Of a DNA stretch of 64,000 bases, positions 47,542 to 57,277 are shown piece by piece. A program made the position numbers and the translations under genes. The stretch's first letter is position 1, and each line of letters opens with the position of its first letter. Origin of the DNA: Acidobacteriota bacterium (lineage in GTDB: Bacteria; Acidobacteriota; Blastocatellia; Pyrinomonadales; Pyrinomonadaceae); NCBI GenBank assembly GCA_016700175.1, contig CP065003.1, positions 3,110,001 through 3,174,000 of the forward strand. Direction: 5' to 3'. The notes beneath the pieces are model-generated. The model saw nothing but the letters and a program-made list of their open reading frames with translations, was not told the origin of the DNA and did not search any database.

Positions 47542-49611
47542 TCACTTCTTCTCTTCCTTCTTATCTTCCTCTTCCCAATTGCGCTCGACACCCTTGATGT
47601 ACTTGTCGAACCAGCCCAGGAAGCGCTGGAAGCGGTCCTTCTGGAACGTCGGCCGGCGAATGCCGTGATGCTCGCCGGGATAGACGACCAGCTTCGTCTC
47701 GCGGCCGAGCTTCTTCATCGCCTGATACATCTGCTCCGAGTTCAGGATCGGGACGTTCCAGTCCTCCTGGCCGCCGATCCACAGCGTCGGGGTCGTTATC
47801 TTCGCCACGTCATTGAACGGCGAGATCCTTTCCCACGCCTCGGCGTTCTCCCAGGGCAGGCCAAGCTCTACTACCCACCACATCTGGTAATGATCGTGGC
47901 CGTAGTTGGCGCGGTACAACGCCTCGCTTGCGCCCGAAACCGCCGCCTTGAAGCGGGTCGATTTCGTGATCACGTAATTCGTGAGGATGCCGCCGTACGA
48001 CCATCCGCCGACGCCCAGCTTCTCCGGATCGGCGTAACCGCGCGCGATGACATAGTCGACGCCGGCCATGACGTCCTCAAAATCCGGCACGCCCCACTGG
48101 CCGAACAGCGCATAAGAAAAGGCCTCGCCGTACCCCGAAGAACCGCGCGGATTCGGAAGAAGGACCAGGTATCCGTTCGCCGCCCAGAGCTGTGCGTCGA
48201 AGTCGAAGCTGTAATCGTACTGCGACACCGGACCGCCGTGCGGGTTGAGAATGAGCGGGTACTTCATCGAAGGGTCGAAACCGATCGGCTTCAACAGAAA
48301 CGCCTCGATCTCCGTCCCGTCCTTGCTGCGGAACCTTATCTCCTCCGGCTTCGAGAGCTCGATCTTGTCGAGCAGTTCCTTGTTCGCGAACGTTATCTGT
48401 TTCAGGTTTCCGTTCGAGAAAGTGAACACATCTCCCGGGACATCGGGTTTCGCGACCATCATCGCGACCGTTCCGCCCCCGACAACGAAACTCTGCACGA
48501 TGTTCTCGCCACGGACGTGCCTTGTCACCTGGCCGCCGTTGGCCGGGATCGACGCGAGGTGCTGCTCGCCGCTGTCCTCGATCGTGAACCAGATGGCGGA
48601 ACCGTCCTCCGAGAACCTGGGGTTCAACACGTTCCGGTCGAGGTTTGACGTCAAAAGCCTGGGCTCGCCGCCGGCCGCGGGGATGGTCGCAAGGTACTGG
48701 ACCGCGTACCACATCGTCTTCATCGGAGCGGTCACGGTCGTGTAGGTGATCGTCTTCCCGTCGGGGCTCCACTCGGGATTGTTATCCTCGCGCGGATTCT
48801 TCGTCAGCTGGAGCATCGTGGCTCCCTTGTCGTTGTTGTCCGCGGAGACGATCCATATGTCGGTGTTCGGGTTCGAATCGGGTTCTTTGGTCCGGTTGCT
48901 CTCGAACGCGATCAGCTTACCGTCCGGGCTCCACGCCGGATCCGAATCGTCAAAGTCGCCTGAAGTGATCTGCTTGGGTTCGTCCTTCGATCCGAGTTCG
49001 AAGACATATAGGTGCGTTCGGAAACGGTCGAGGTATCCGGCATAGTCGCGCTTGAACTGGAGCCGGTCGATGACATATGGCTTCGGTTTCTTATCGTCCT
49101 TCAGATCTTCGGTCAGTTCGTGGGGCTTCGGGTCTCGGATCAGAAGGACGAGGCGTTTGCTGTCCGGCGACCATTCGTAACCTGAAACGCCCTGCTTCAC
49201 TTTCGTTACCTGCTGAGCTTCGCCGCCGAGCCGGTTCAGGGTCCAGACCTGCGTCTTGTCCTCGCCGTCGGTCTTGTCCTCGCCCGATTCGCTGCGCTTC
49301 GCGAGGAAGGAAAGGTATTTTCCGTCGGGGCTCCAGCGCGGACTTGACGCCGAATAGCCCTTCGCGGTCATCGGTATCGCCTCGCCGCCGGCCGCGGGGA
49401 TCATCCAGATGCGCGTTTCCGACTTGTCTTTTTTAAGGTCCGTCGTCGAAAGCGTGTACGCGATCCATTTTCCGTCGGGGCTGACCTGAGGATTTCCGAC
49501 GCTCTTCATCGAGAAGTAATCGTCGATTTCGATCGGCCTTTTAGAGTTCTGGGCGAATCCGGTGCCCGTGATCAACACAAAGATTGCGACGCAGAGAAGG
49601 AAGTTTTTCAT
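47542..49611 (-). CDS. Exported S9 family prolyl oligopeptidase
   Basis: 689 residues with a signal peptide (MKNFLLCVAIFVLITGTGFAQ). The N-terminal beta-propeller (about 30-410) has TolB-like repeats such as SPDGKWIAY, WSPDGKYLSFLA and WSPDGKLIAFESN. The C-terminal alpha/beta hydrolase has nucleophile GGWS538YGG, Asp617 (GGQEDWN) and His648 or 649 (GEHHG). This is a dipeptidyl/acylaminoacyl-peptidase type enzyme that cleaves short peptides, probably in the periplasm. The lysine/glutamate-rich C-terminal tail is unusual. Confidence 0.94.
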   Translation of the reverse strand: MKNFLLCVAIFVLITGTGFAQNSKRPIEIDDYFSMKSVGNPQVSPDGKWIAYTLSTTDLKKDKSETRIWMIPAAGGEAIPMTAKGYSASSPRWSPDGKYLSFLAKRSESGEDKTDGEDKTQVWTLNRLGGEAQQVTKVKQGVSGYEWSPDSKRLVLLIRDPKPHELTEDLKDDKKPKPYVIDRLQFKRDYAGYLDRFRTHLYVFELGSKDEPKQITSGDFDDSDPAWSPDGKLIAFESNRTKEPDSNPNTDIWIVSADNNDKGATMLQLTKNPREDNNPEWSPDGKTITYTTVTAPMKTMWYAVQYLATIPAAGGEPRLLTSNLDRNVLNPRFSEDGSAIWFTIEDSGEQHLASIPANGGQVTRHVRGENIVQSFVVGGGTVAMMVAKPDVPGDVFTFSNGNLKQITFANKELLDKIELSKPEEIRFRSKDGTEIEAFLLKPIGFDPSMKYPLILNPHGGPVSQYDYSFDFDAQLWAANGYLVLLPNPRGSSGYGEAFSYALFGQWGVPDFEDVMAGVDYVIARGYADPEKLGVGGWSYGGILTNYVITKSTRFKAAVSGASEALYRANYGHDHYQMWWVVELGLPWENAEAWERISPFNDVAKITTPTLWIGGQEDWNVPILNSEQMYQAMKKLGRETKLVVYPGEHHGIRRPTFQKDRFQRFLGWFDKYIKGVERNWEEEDKKEEKK

Positions 49612-49794
49612 CGCTATGTCCGTAACTTGTATGTGAAGTTGAAAGGTCTGCGGATACTTTAAAACAGTTCAACGAAATTCAGAAACCGGGGTCAGGTCGG
49701 AGCCCGGTTTCTCTTTCGCAGCGTTCCTGCGCGGGTTTGGCGCGATGAGAAAGATAGTGCGATACTCAGACCGCGTTGAAACTCGTCAGGATCA

Positions 49795-51354
49795 GTGCAA
49801 AGACTCGGTTTCTCTTGCCTAATGTATCCCGGAAGCACAATCGCCGCACCCGTGAGGTTTTACAGGTCAGCCACAGATTGGATCACCGATCCGGAACGCA
49901 GTGATCGTGCGATCGCGGTCGTGCTCGTCTTGCATTTCCTCGCACTGTCCGTTTTCTCGATTCTCGCGCGCGGAAACCTGGACGGTCACGGCGATATGGC
50001 GGAGAACTACGCATGGGGTCAGGAATGGCAGCTCGGATACCACAAGCATCCGCCTTTCTTCGCCTGGGTGGTCGCAGCGTGGTTCATCCTGTTTCCCAAC
50101 ACTGACTGGGCCTATTTTTTGCTTTCCTCGCTCAATGTCGTCATCGGGCTTGCCGCGGTCTGGTTCCTGAGTAGGGAGTTTCTCACCGCGAAGCGGTCGC
50201 TGATCGCGGTAGTTCTTCTCGCATTTCTTCCCTACTACACGTTTCTCGCGATCAAGTTCAATGCGAACGCGATTCTTCTGTCGCTTTGGCCGCTTGCCGC
50301 ACTCTTCTTCGTAAGATCGCTGCGATCGAGGAGCGTCTTCACGGGAGTTCTGTTTGGCCTGGCGGCCGGCCTTTCGGTGCTCTCAAAGTACTTCTCGTTC
50401 TCGCTCCTTGCCGGTTTGTTCCTGGTCGCCGTTTTCTCCCGCCATCGAAAGGAATACTTCTCGAGCCTTTCCCCCTACGCAACGGGTGCGGCGTTTATTC
50501 TGTGCATAGCGCCGCATGCGTACTGGCTGGTGTCGCACGAATTCCTGCCGGTTCAGTATGCTGCGGATCACAAGATCGACCTTCCCGGCGTACTTAAGAG
50601 CATCGTTCTTTTCGCTTTGCTTCAGGGCGCGTACTTGCTGCCAGCGGCGATCGCGGTGGTCGCGGCGGTCGGCCTGGCGGGATGGCGCAGATCGGGTTTG
50701 CTGAAACGCGTTCGGGCGGCTTGGACTGAACACCGGCTGATGACGGGCATTCTGTGCCTGCCGTTCCTGCTGACGATCGTTTCGGCGGGAGTTCTTCAGT
50801 TGGAACTTTCGGCGATCTGGGGGATGCCTCTGTGGTTTCTGCTCGGAGCATTTCTCGCGGCGACGATCCCCGAAGAGACGGTGTCTAAGGCTTACCGACG
50901 TTCGATACTCGCGATCCTCGCCTTCCACGTGATCCTGGTGTTCGTAGCCGCGCCGCTGACCGTCGTTCTGGACCGCGCTTCCGGAAGGGTTTCACCGCGT
51001 GAAGAGCTTTCTACCCGGGTGACTTCCGAATGGAGGGCCCTGTACGGTACCGAACTCAGGATCGTCGCAGGCACACGGCCTCTTGCCGAAAGCGTTTCAT
51101 TCTATTCCGCGGACACGCCCTCGCTGTTCATCGACTTCAATGAGCGGTACAGTCCCTGGATCTCGAGGTCGCGCATTTCGCGGGAAGGCATCGCGATCGT
51201 CTGCGCGGTCGATGACGCTGTGTGCGAGGAGTCGGCGAGAAAGTGGTTCGGAGACGCCTGCGATTTGAAGAAGATAAGCGTGAAGGAGAAGAGCGTTTTC
51301 TACCGGGACACGGCCGTTGAGTTCAAGGTCTGCCTGGTCCCACCGGGCAATTGA
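49795..51354 (+). CDS. Glycosyltransferase family 39-type membrane protein
   Basis: 519 residues from a GTG at 49795 (AGGA just upstream); an ATG at 49822 is an alternative. About ten transmembrane helices. The first periplasmic loop carries NLDGHGDMAENYAWGQEWQLGYHKHPPFFAW, the acidic and HPP motifs of the ArnT/PMT (GT39/GT83) superfamily, which transfer sugars from polyprenyl-phosphate donors. The C-terminal ~120 residues form a soluble domain (VAGTRPLAESVSFYSADTPS). The acceptor is unknown. It is a stand-alone gene. Confidence 0.85.
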   Translation: MQRLGFSCLMYPGSTIAAPVRFYRSATDWITDPERSDRAIAVVLVLHFLALSVFSILARGNLDGHGDMAENYAWGQEWQLGYHKHPPFFAWVVAAWFILFPNTDWAYFLLSSLNVVIGLAAVWFLSREFLTAKRSLIAVVLLAFLPYYTFLAIKFNANAILLSLWPLAALFFVRSLRSRSVFTGVLFGLAAGLSVLSKYFSFSLLAGLFLVAVFSRHRKEYFSSLSPYATGAAFILCIAPHAYWLVSHEFLPVQYAADHKIDLPGVLKSIVLFALLQGAYLLPAAIAVVAAVGLAGWRRSGLLKRVRAAWTEHRLMTGILCLPFLLTIVSAGVLQLELSAIWGMPLWFLLGAFLAATIPEETVSKAYRRSILAILAFHVILVFVAAPLTVVLDRASGRVSPREELSTRVTSEWRALYGTELRIVAGTRPLAESVSFYSADTPSLFIDFNERYSPWISRSRISREGIAIVCAVDDAVCEESARKWFGDACDLKKISVKEKSVFYRDTAVEFKVCLVPPGN

Positions 51355-51466
51355 GATCAGAGTATCGACGTACGCGTCCCGCTTTCCCGGTCAACTAGTG
51401 AAACAAAACCTCTTCTCGTATAGTAAGACGAAAAATTGAACCCCACTATTTGAGGAATCCATCGAT

Positions 51467-54400
51467 ATGAAAGACAGAGCCATTGCCTGCCTGCTTTGTG
51501 TTGCTATGTTCGCGTCAGCGGTATTGGTGCCGGGCGTCGCTGCTCAGGACAATAAACCGGGGTCCGGAGAAGACAAGAAGAAATGGGACGTCCTGAACCC
51601 GCCTTTTGATCTCAAGACCGTCACCATCAAGACCGACAAGACGACCTGGTCCAGTCTGGATGTCACGCCTGACGGAGAGCGGTTCGTCTTCGATATGCTC
51701 GGAGACATTTATATCGCCGACATCGAAGGGGGCGACGCGAGGCCCGTGCTTCAGGATTACGCATGGAGTATTCATCCGGCGGTCAGCCCGGACGGGAAAA
51801 GGATCGCGTTCATCTCCGACCGCGACGGCTTGTCTAACTTGTGGATAATGAATATCGACGGAACCGGGCTGAAGCAGATAAGCAAGGAAAAGAAGAACAT
51901 CGTCCACAGCCCCAAGTGGAGCCCCGACGGTGAATACATCGTCGTCAACAAGGGCTTTATGTCGAGCCGAAGCATCCCGGCCGGCGAGATCTGGCTTTAC
52001 CATCACTCGGGCGGAGACGGACTCCCGGTCAAGACGCGCGAGAACGGCCGACGCGATCAGAAGAACATAGCCGATCCCGCTTTTTCGCCCGACGGCAAGT
52101 ACATTTATTACACACACGACATCACCCCCGGCTTCACGTTCAGCTACAACCGGGATCCTTTGAAGTCGATATTCGCTATCACCCGCTACGATATCGAGAA
52201 AGGTGAAGAGCGGCGGTTCATAAGCGGCACGGGCGGCGCGATCGTCCCGACTCCTTCACCCGACGGCAAGTACGTCGCGTTCATCCGGAGGGTGCGGAAC
52301 AAGACCGCGCTCTTCATCAAAGACCTCGCTACCGACATCGAAAGCCCTCTGTATCTTGAAATGGAGCGCGACCTTCAGGAAGGATTCGGCTCCGAAGGCT
52401 ACTATCCGTATTTCGACTGGACCCCGGATTCGAAGTCGATCGTATTCTGGACGGGCGGCTACTACCACAGGATCGGTCTCGCGGATGGGAAGGTCGATCG
52501 TATCCCCGTATCGATCGAGGCCGAGAAAAAGTTCGCCGACGCGCTCCGTTTCGACGTCGACGTCGCACCCGACAACGTCGAAGTGAAGATGGTCCGCTGG
52601 GCCCAGAAATCCCCCGACGGGCGCTCGGTGATCTTCCAGGCGCTGGGCAAGATCCACGTCCGAGACCTTTCGAACAACACCACGCGCCGGCTAACGACAC
52701 AGGAAGATCACGACGAGTACTATCCGCGCTTCTCGCTGGACGGAAAGTCGGTGATCTACACCACTTGGAATGATCAGGACCTGGGCACGATCCGGATCGC
52801 ACCCGCTTCGGGCGGCGAGGGAAGGGTCGTATCGAAGGCTCCCGGCCACTACGTCGAGCCGGCGTTCTCGACCGACGGAAAATTGATCACCTACCGGAAG
52901 TTCTCCGGCGGTTTCCTTGTGAGCCCCAAAAACTCGATCGATCCGGGCATATATGTCGCGAAGGCTGACGGCAGCGGACACGAACGCGTCGCCAACTCCG
53001 GATCGGATCCGCATTTCTCCGGCGACAACACTCGTGTCTATTTCACGACAGGCGTCCCCGGAAAGGACTATCCCGAACAGCAGGTGGTCAGCGTCGATCT
53101 GACCGGCGAGGACCGGAAGGAGCACGTTTACGGAGCCGACCAGGTCGAAGAGTTCAGGCTTTCGCCCGATGGCAAATGGGTCGCGTTCACTTCCCAGTTC
53201 AACGCGTACGTAGCCGCGATCCCGCCGACCGGAAAGGTGCTTCGCGTCGGTCCCGATTCGAAGGCGATGCCGGTGAAGAAGCTTTCGAGCCGCGCCGGCG
53301 AGAACCTGGTCTGGAGCGCCGACAGCAAGTCGGTCGGATGGACTCACGGCCCAGTGTTCTTCGAACGAGAGCTGAAGGACGCGTTCGATTTCATCGACGG
53401 CGCGCCCGACAAGCTTCCGGAACCTGTCGCCGAAGGCACAAACCTATCGTTCTCGAGAGCGGCGGACAAGCCGAGTGGATACAAGGCCATAGTCGGCGGG
53501 ACGGTCGTCACGATGCGCGACGCGAACAACACGCAGGAGGTGATCCGGGACGGTACGGTGCTGATCCGTGACAATCGGATCGAGGCCGTCGGAAGAAGGC
53601 GCGATGTGAAGATCCCTCAGGGCGCGACCGTGATCGACGCGAAAGGCAAGACGGTCATCCCGGGGCTTGTCGACGCACACGCGCACGGCTCGCAGGGACA
53701 GAACCAGATAATCCCTCGGCAGAACTGGGCGATGTACTCGAACGTCGCGTTCGGCGTGACGACGATACACGATCCTTCGAACGATACGCAGGAGATCTTC
53801 TCCGCGGCCGAGATGCAGAGGGCCGGAATGATCGTCGCTCCCAGGATCTTCTCGACCGGGCGGATCCTCTACGGCGCGGAAGCGGTCGGCGCGAAGTCGA
53901 TCGTCAACAGCTACGAGGACGCGCTCTACCACGTGCAGAGAATGAAGGACTCCGGCGCGATTTCCGTCAAGAGCTACAACCAGCCGGGCCGGGCCCAGCG
54001 CCAGCAGATCCTGCAGGCGGCGCGGGAGCTTGGGATGATGGTCGTGCCCGAAGGCGGAGGCAAGTTCCACCAGAACCTGACGATGGTCGTAGACGGCCAC
54101 ACTGGGCTGGAGCACTCGCTGCCTGTCGCGCGCGGATATGACGACCTGACACAGCTCTGGTCCGCAACCCGCTCCGGATACACACCGACGTTCATCGTTT
54201 CTTACGGCGGGTTGATGGGCGAAGAATACTGGTACGACCGCACGAACGTATGGCAGAACGAACGGCTTTTGCGGTACACGCCGGCTTTCATCATCGACCC
54301 GCGCTCGATCCGTAGGCCTACGGCTCCCGACGACCAGTACAACCATTTCGACGTCGCGAAATACGCGAAAACACTGCGTGACAAAGGCGTCGGCGTGCAC

Positions 54401-54793
54401 ATCGGCGCGCATGGCCAAAGAGAAGGGCTCGGTTCGCACTGGGAACTCTGGATTATGGCCCAGGGCGGGTTCTCTCCCTGGGAAGCGCTTCGCGGAGGCA
54501 CGATCGACGGTGCGAAGCACCTGGGGATGGACAAGCAGATCGGCTCGATCGAACCGGGCAAGCTGGCGGACCTCGTGATCATCGACGGCGATGTCCTTTC
54601 CGACATCCGCCGCAGTGAGTTCGTCGATTACACGGTCATCAACGGGCGTGTGTATGAAGCGGCGACTATGAACGAGATGGGCGGGCCGGCAAGGAAGCCT
54701 TTCTTCTGGGAGGGCTCCGGCGGCGGGTATCTTCCCGGCGAGACGATGGAGCAGATGGAGCAGAAGGCCTTCGAGCACCGGTGGGTGCATTAG
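51467..54793 (+). CDS. Exported amidohydrolase with TolB-like propeller (1108 residues)
   Basis: A signal peptide (ending VLVPGVAAQ) precedes a propeller of PD40 repeats over about 60-640 (VSPDGKRIAFISDRDG, WSPDGEYIVV, PSPDGKYVAFIRR, LSPDGKWVAFTSQ). An amidohydrolase follows (about 680-1095) with metal motif DAH738-A-H740 after VIPGLV, then GHTGLEHSL, HIGAHGQREGLGSHWELW and GSIEPGKLADLVIIDGDVLSD. It is a periplasmic metal-dependent hydrolase acting on a cyclic amide or similar; the substrate is unknown. This architecture is common in Acidobacteriota and Bacteroidota. Confidence 0.92.
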   Translation: MKDRAIACLLCVAMFASAVLVPGVAAQDNKPGSGEDKKKWDVLNPPFDLKTVTIKTDKTTWSSLDVTPDGERFVFDMLGDIYIADIEGGDARPVLQDYAWSIHPAVSPDGKRIAFISDRDGLSNLWIMNIDGTGLKQISKEKKNIVHSPKWSPDGEYIVVNKGFMSSRSIPAGEIWLYHHSGGDGLPVKTRENGRRDQKNIADPAFSPDGKYIYYTHDITPGFTFSYNRDPLKSIFAITRYDIEKGEERRFISGTGGAIVPTPSPDGKYVAFIRRVRNKTALFIKDLATDIESPLYLEMERDLQEGFGSEGYYPYFDWTPDSKSIVFWTGGYYHRIGLADGKVDRIPVSIEAEKKFADALRFDVDVAPDNVEVKMVRWAQKSPDGRSVIFQALGKIHVRDLSNNTTRRLTTQEDHDEYYPRFSLDGKSVIYTTWNDQDLGTIRIAPASGGEGRVVSKAPGHYVEPAFSTDGKLITYRKFSGGFLVSPKNSIDPGIYVAKADGSGHERVANSGSDPHFSGDNTRVYFTTGVPGKDYPEQQVVSVDLTGEDRKEHVYGADQVEEFRLSPDGKWVAFTSQFNAYVAAIPPTGKVLRVGPDSKAMPVKKLSSRAGENLVWSADSKSVGWTHGPVFFERELKDAFDFIDGAPDKLPEPVAEGTNLSFSRAADKPSGYKAIVGGTVVTMRDANNTQEVIRDGTVLIRDNRIEAVGRRRDVKIPQGATVIDAKGKTVIPGLVDAHAHGSQGQNQIIPRQNWAMYSNVAFGVTTIHDPSNDTQEIFSAAEMQRAGMIVAPRIFSTGRILYGAEAVGAKSIVNSYEDALYHVQRMKDSGAISVKSYNQPGRAQRQQILQAARELGMMVVPEGGGKFHQNLTMVVDGHTGLEHSLPVARGYDDLTQLWSATRSGYTPTFIVSYGGLMGEEYWYDRTNVWQNERLLRYTPAFIIDPRSIRRPTAPDDQYNHFDVAKYAKTLRDKGVGVHIGAHGQREGLGSHWELWIMAQGGFSPWEALRGGTIDGAKHLGMDKQIGSIEPGKLADLVIIDGDVLSDIRRSEFVDYTVINGRVYEAATMNEMGGPARKPFFWEGSGGGYLPGETMEQMEQKAFEHRWVH

Positions 54794-54826
54794 GGGAGTG
54801 ATGAGGACTGAGGACTAAGGACTGAG

Positions 54827-55552
54827 AATCGGAACCCCGAGCGCAAGCGAGGGGGCATAACAATACTCGTCGACCGTTGACTATTTCGGATCTTCCGAAT
54901 TGGGCGCCGGGTACTTCTCTTCGCGGCTTAGCCGCCGTAATGTGGGCTTACCGCGACTGTACCCCACTCATCCGCGCGGGACGTGCGGGCGGGGACGCCC
55001 GCGGTCCGACGCGACCCGGAGGGCTGCTCTAAACGGATGTACGATATGCTTCAGCTTGTCGCGGGCCGCATGCGGCCCGAGCGGCCGTGAGATTCCGCGC
55101 GTTCGCGCGGCGCAAACTGAAGTTCGCGGTACCTCGGCAGCCCGGAGGGCTGCTCTAAACGGGTGTACGATATGCTTCAGCTTGTCGCGGGCCGCATGCG
55201 GCCCGAGCGGCCGTGAGATTCCGCGCGTTCGCGCGGCGCAAACTGAAGTTCGCGGTACCTCGGCAGCCCGGAGGGCTGCTCTAAACGGGTGGCGCAATGT
55301 GCGCAGGTCAGCCGGGCTGCGCCCGGCTAATGCAGCCCAAAGGGCTGCTCTAAACGGATGTACGATATGCTTCAGCTTGTCGCGGGCCGCATGCGGCCCG
55401 AGCGGCCGTGAGATTCCGCGCGTTCGCGCGGCGCAAACTGAAGTTCGCGGTACCTCGGCAGCCCGGAGGGCTGCTCTAAACGGGGCGCGTGGGGGCACGG
55501 AGTTCCGCGCTTGCGCGCGGCCCAAACTGAAGTTCGCGGTACCTCGACAGCT
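54827..55552. repeat. BIME array with about 126-bp units, at the broken kinase gene
   Basis: Units run: REP (TGCTCTAAACGG), TGTACGATATGCTTCAGCTTG, CGGGCCGCATGCGGCCCG, CCGCGCGTTCGCGCGG, GCAAACTGAAGTTCGCGGTA. Full copies start at about 55038, 55164 and 55359 (spacing 126 and 195, the second with an extra REP). The array directly abuts the truncated end of the kinase at about 55546. Frames read through it have no protein meaning. Confidence 0.93.
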
Positions 55553-56067
55553 TTGTCGGACGGAAGCCGGCCGATCCTTCCTAAAAGCATCGAGAGATCG
55601 TCTCCCTCGATGAACTCCATAGAAATGTAATAGAGCCCGTCGGTGTCGCCGATGTCGAACACACGGCAGACGTTCGGATGAGAGACCTGGCGGGCGCTGC
55701 GAACTTCGCCGACGAAACGCTTCAGCGCTTCCTCATCGCGTGAGAGATCTTCCGGAAGGAATTTCAGAGCGACGGTCTGTTCGAGCTTCAGGTCCTCCGC
55801 CTTGTAGACCTCGCCCATACCGCCTCTGCCGATCAGCCCTATGATCCGGTACCGGCCGGCGAGGACGTGACCGGCTACGAACCGGGCACCGTCCGATGAA
55901 GTCGTGTGGATGCCGCCCTGGGCCTTAGTTTCCCTGAGTTTTGTGGGGGTGTGGTCCTGATCCCGAATCGAAGTCGGCGCGGACTCATCCGATATGCTCA
56001 AACCGCAAGCGGGGCAGGTAGTTTGTTCAGGCTTTACCTCAGCCGAGCATCGGAGGCAGAGGGGCAT
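55372..56067 (-). pseudogene. Ser/Thr protein kinase truncated by a BIME array
   Basis: The start at 56067 gives a zinc-ribbon (CLRCSAEVKPEQTTCPACG) and then a kinase N-lobe: LIGRGGMGEVYKAEDLKLEQTVALKFLPEDL, HPNVCRVFDIGDTDGLYYISMEFIEGDDL. After LGRIGRLPSDKAVE the sequence turns at about 55546 into repeat (VPRTSVWAARKRG...) and stops at 55372. The catalytic loop (HRD), DFG and C-lobe are missing, and no remnant lies beyond the array. It was probably inactivated by REP/BIME activity. Confidence 0.88.
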
Positions 56068-56102
56068 AGGCGGTTAGATCGTGAATCGTCAATCGTGAAC
56101 AG

Positions 56103-56296
56103 ATGAAGAAAAGAGGAAGAAACAGGATGAACAGGGTAAAAAGGATTAAAACGACAAGGCGTAAAGCACCATTCTTCGTCGTATTGCTGTTTCGATAGCG
56201 CCGATTCTTTAGATTGCGTTGATCTCATCTTTGCCTTGACCCTATCGAAAACACGAAGACCAATCCTGAATATCCTGTCTATCTTGTTTCTTCTCC
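56103..56296. repeat. Inverted repeat, GAAACAGGATGAACAGG / ATCCTGTCTATCTTG family
   Basis: GAAGAAACAGGATGAACAGG (about 56117-56136) faces CAATCCTGAATATCCTGTCT (56261-56280, continuing ATCTTGTTTCTTC). It ends at the stop of the STAS gene. Same family as 44142-44321. Confidence 0.78.
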
Positions 56297-56623
56297 TCAC
56301 GATTCACTACTCTCGATCTCAAATATTTCCGTAAGCTTCGAGATCTCGAACAGGCGCATGATCCTGTCTCCCGGGTTCATCAGGACAAGTCTGCCGTTCT
56401 CGCGGTTGATCGCCGTCAGCGCAGAGATAAGCTCGCCCATTCCGGCGGAATCAAGGTATCCGACTTTGTCGAGATTGAGGGTGATATTCGACCTCCCGGC
56501 CCTAAGCCGGTTGCGAATTGCGTCTCTCAGGACAGTGTTCGCCTCTCCGAAGATGATGTCTCCGGTCAGGTCCAGGACGACCCCTTCTTCTGTCTGCCGT
56601 TCATTGATCTCCAGGTGGGACAT
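56297..56623 (-). CDS. STAS domain anti-sigma factor antagonist
   Basis: 108 residues: NERQTEEGVVLDLTGDIIFGEANTVLRDAI and NLDKVGYLDSAGMGELISALTAINRENGRLVLMNPG. Ser59 in LDSAGMG is the phosphorylatable residue of SpoIIAA-type antagonists, which bind and release anti-sigma kinases. It sits just upstream (same strand) of the broken Ser/Thr kinase, a possible former functional link. No anti-sigma kinase is seen nearby. Confidence 0.93.
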   Translation of the reverse strand: MSHLEINERQTEEGVVLDLTGDIIFGEANTVLRDAIRNRLRAGRSNITLNLDKVGYLDSAGMGELISALTAINRENGRLVLMNPGDRIMRLFEISKLTEIFEIESSES

Positions 56624-56682
56624 ACCGTGTTTCCTCCGAGCACTGATAGTAAACGGTAAGCAGTGAATTGTGAATAGGGAAA

Positions 56683-57145
56683 GACAGAAGTCAGAAGTCA
56701 GAAGACAGAAGTCAGAAGACAGTAGTCAGAAGTCAGAAGTCAGAAGACAGAAGTCAGAAGTCGGAAGTCAGAAGTCAGAAGACAGAAGTCAGAAGTCAGA
56801 AGACAGAAGTCAGAAGACAGAAGACAGAAGACAGAAGTCAGAAGTCGGAAGTCAGGGCACAGGAGCAATCGGAACCCCGAGCACAAGCGAGGGGCAAAAC
56901 AGAAGACCGAAGACCGAAGACCGGAGACCGAAGACCGGAGACCGGAGACCGGAGACCGAAGACCGGAGACCGGAGACCGGAAACCGGAGACCGAAGACCG
57001 AAGACCGGATGAGTCGCGTAGCGACGGCCTGCCTCCAGCCGTGGGCAAGCGCGACAGCGCGCAGTCCACGGTATGCGTGCCCTCACGACACCGAGTCGCG
57101 CAGCGACGGCCTGCCTCTAGCCGTGGGCAAGCGCGAAGGTCGCGG
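56683..57145. repeat. GAAGTCA and AGACCGA/G arrays, then GTCGCG hairpin units
   Basis: About 23 units of AGAAGTC/AGAAGAC (56683-56855) are followed by a GGAACCCCGAGCACAAGCGA word and about 16 units of AGACCGA/AGACCGG (56900-57008). Two GTCGCGTAGCGACGGCCTGC-type units (57011 and 57093) with GTGGGCAAGCGCGAC follow. They occupy most of the 654-bp gap 56624-57277; the remainder has a few TCCTCAGT words only. Confidence 0.92.
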
Positions 57146-57277
57146 CCTTCAGTCCGATTCCGCCTCTTAGTCCTCAGTCCTCGCCTCTCAGTCCTCCCGG
57201 AGCGGGCGCGCCACTGGTCAACGATACCGACAAGCTAAAGCTCGTCGGACACCCGGCGCCCGCGGGTCAAAGGGCGT

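Noticed and set aside
54900..55613. Frames encoding repeated RAALNG/GREIPRVRAAQTEV peptides
   Set aside because: Produced by the BIME units in both strands; there is no domain or start signal, and the DNA repeats explain them.
56670..57170. Gln/Lys/Ser-rich frame (RRQKSEDSSQKSEV) as a low-complexity protein
   Set aside because: It is a direct reading of the AGAAGTC/AGACCGG arrays; the complementary strand is equally open.
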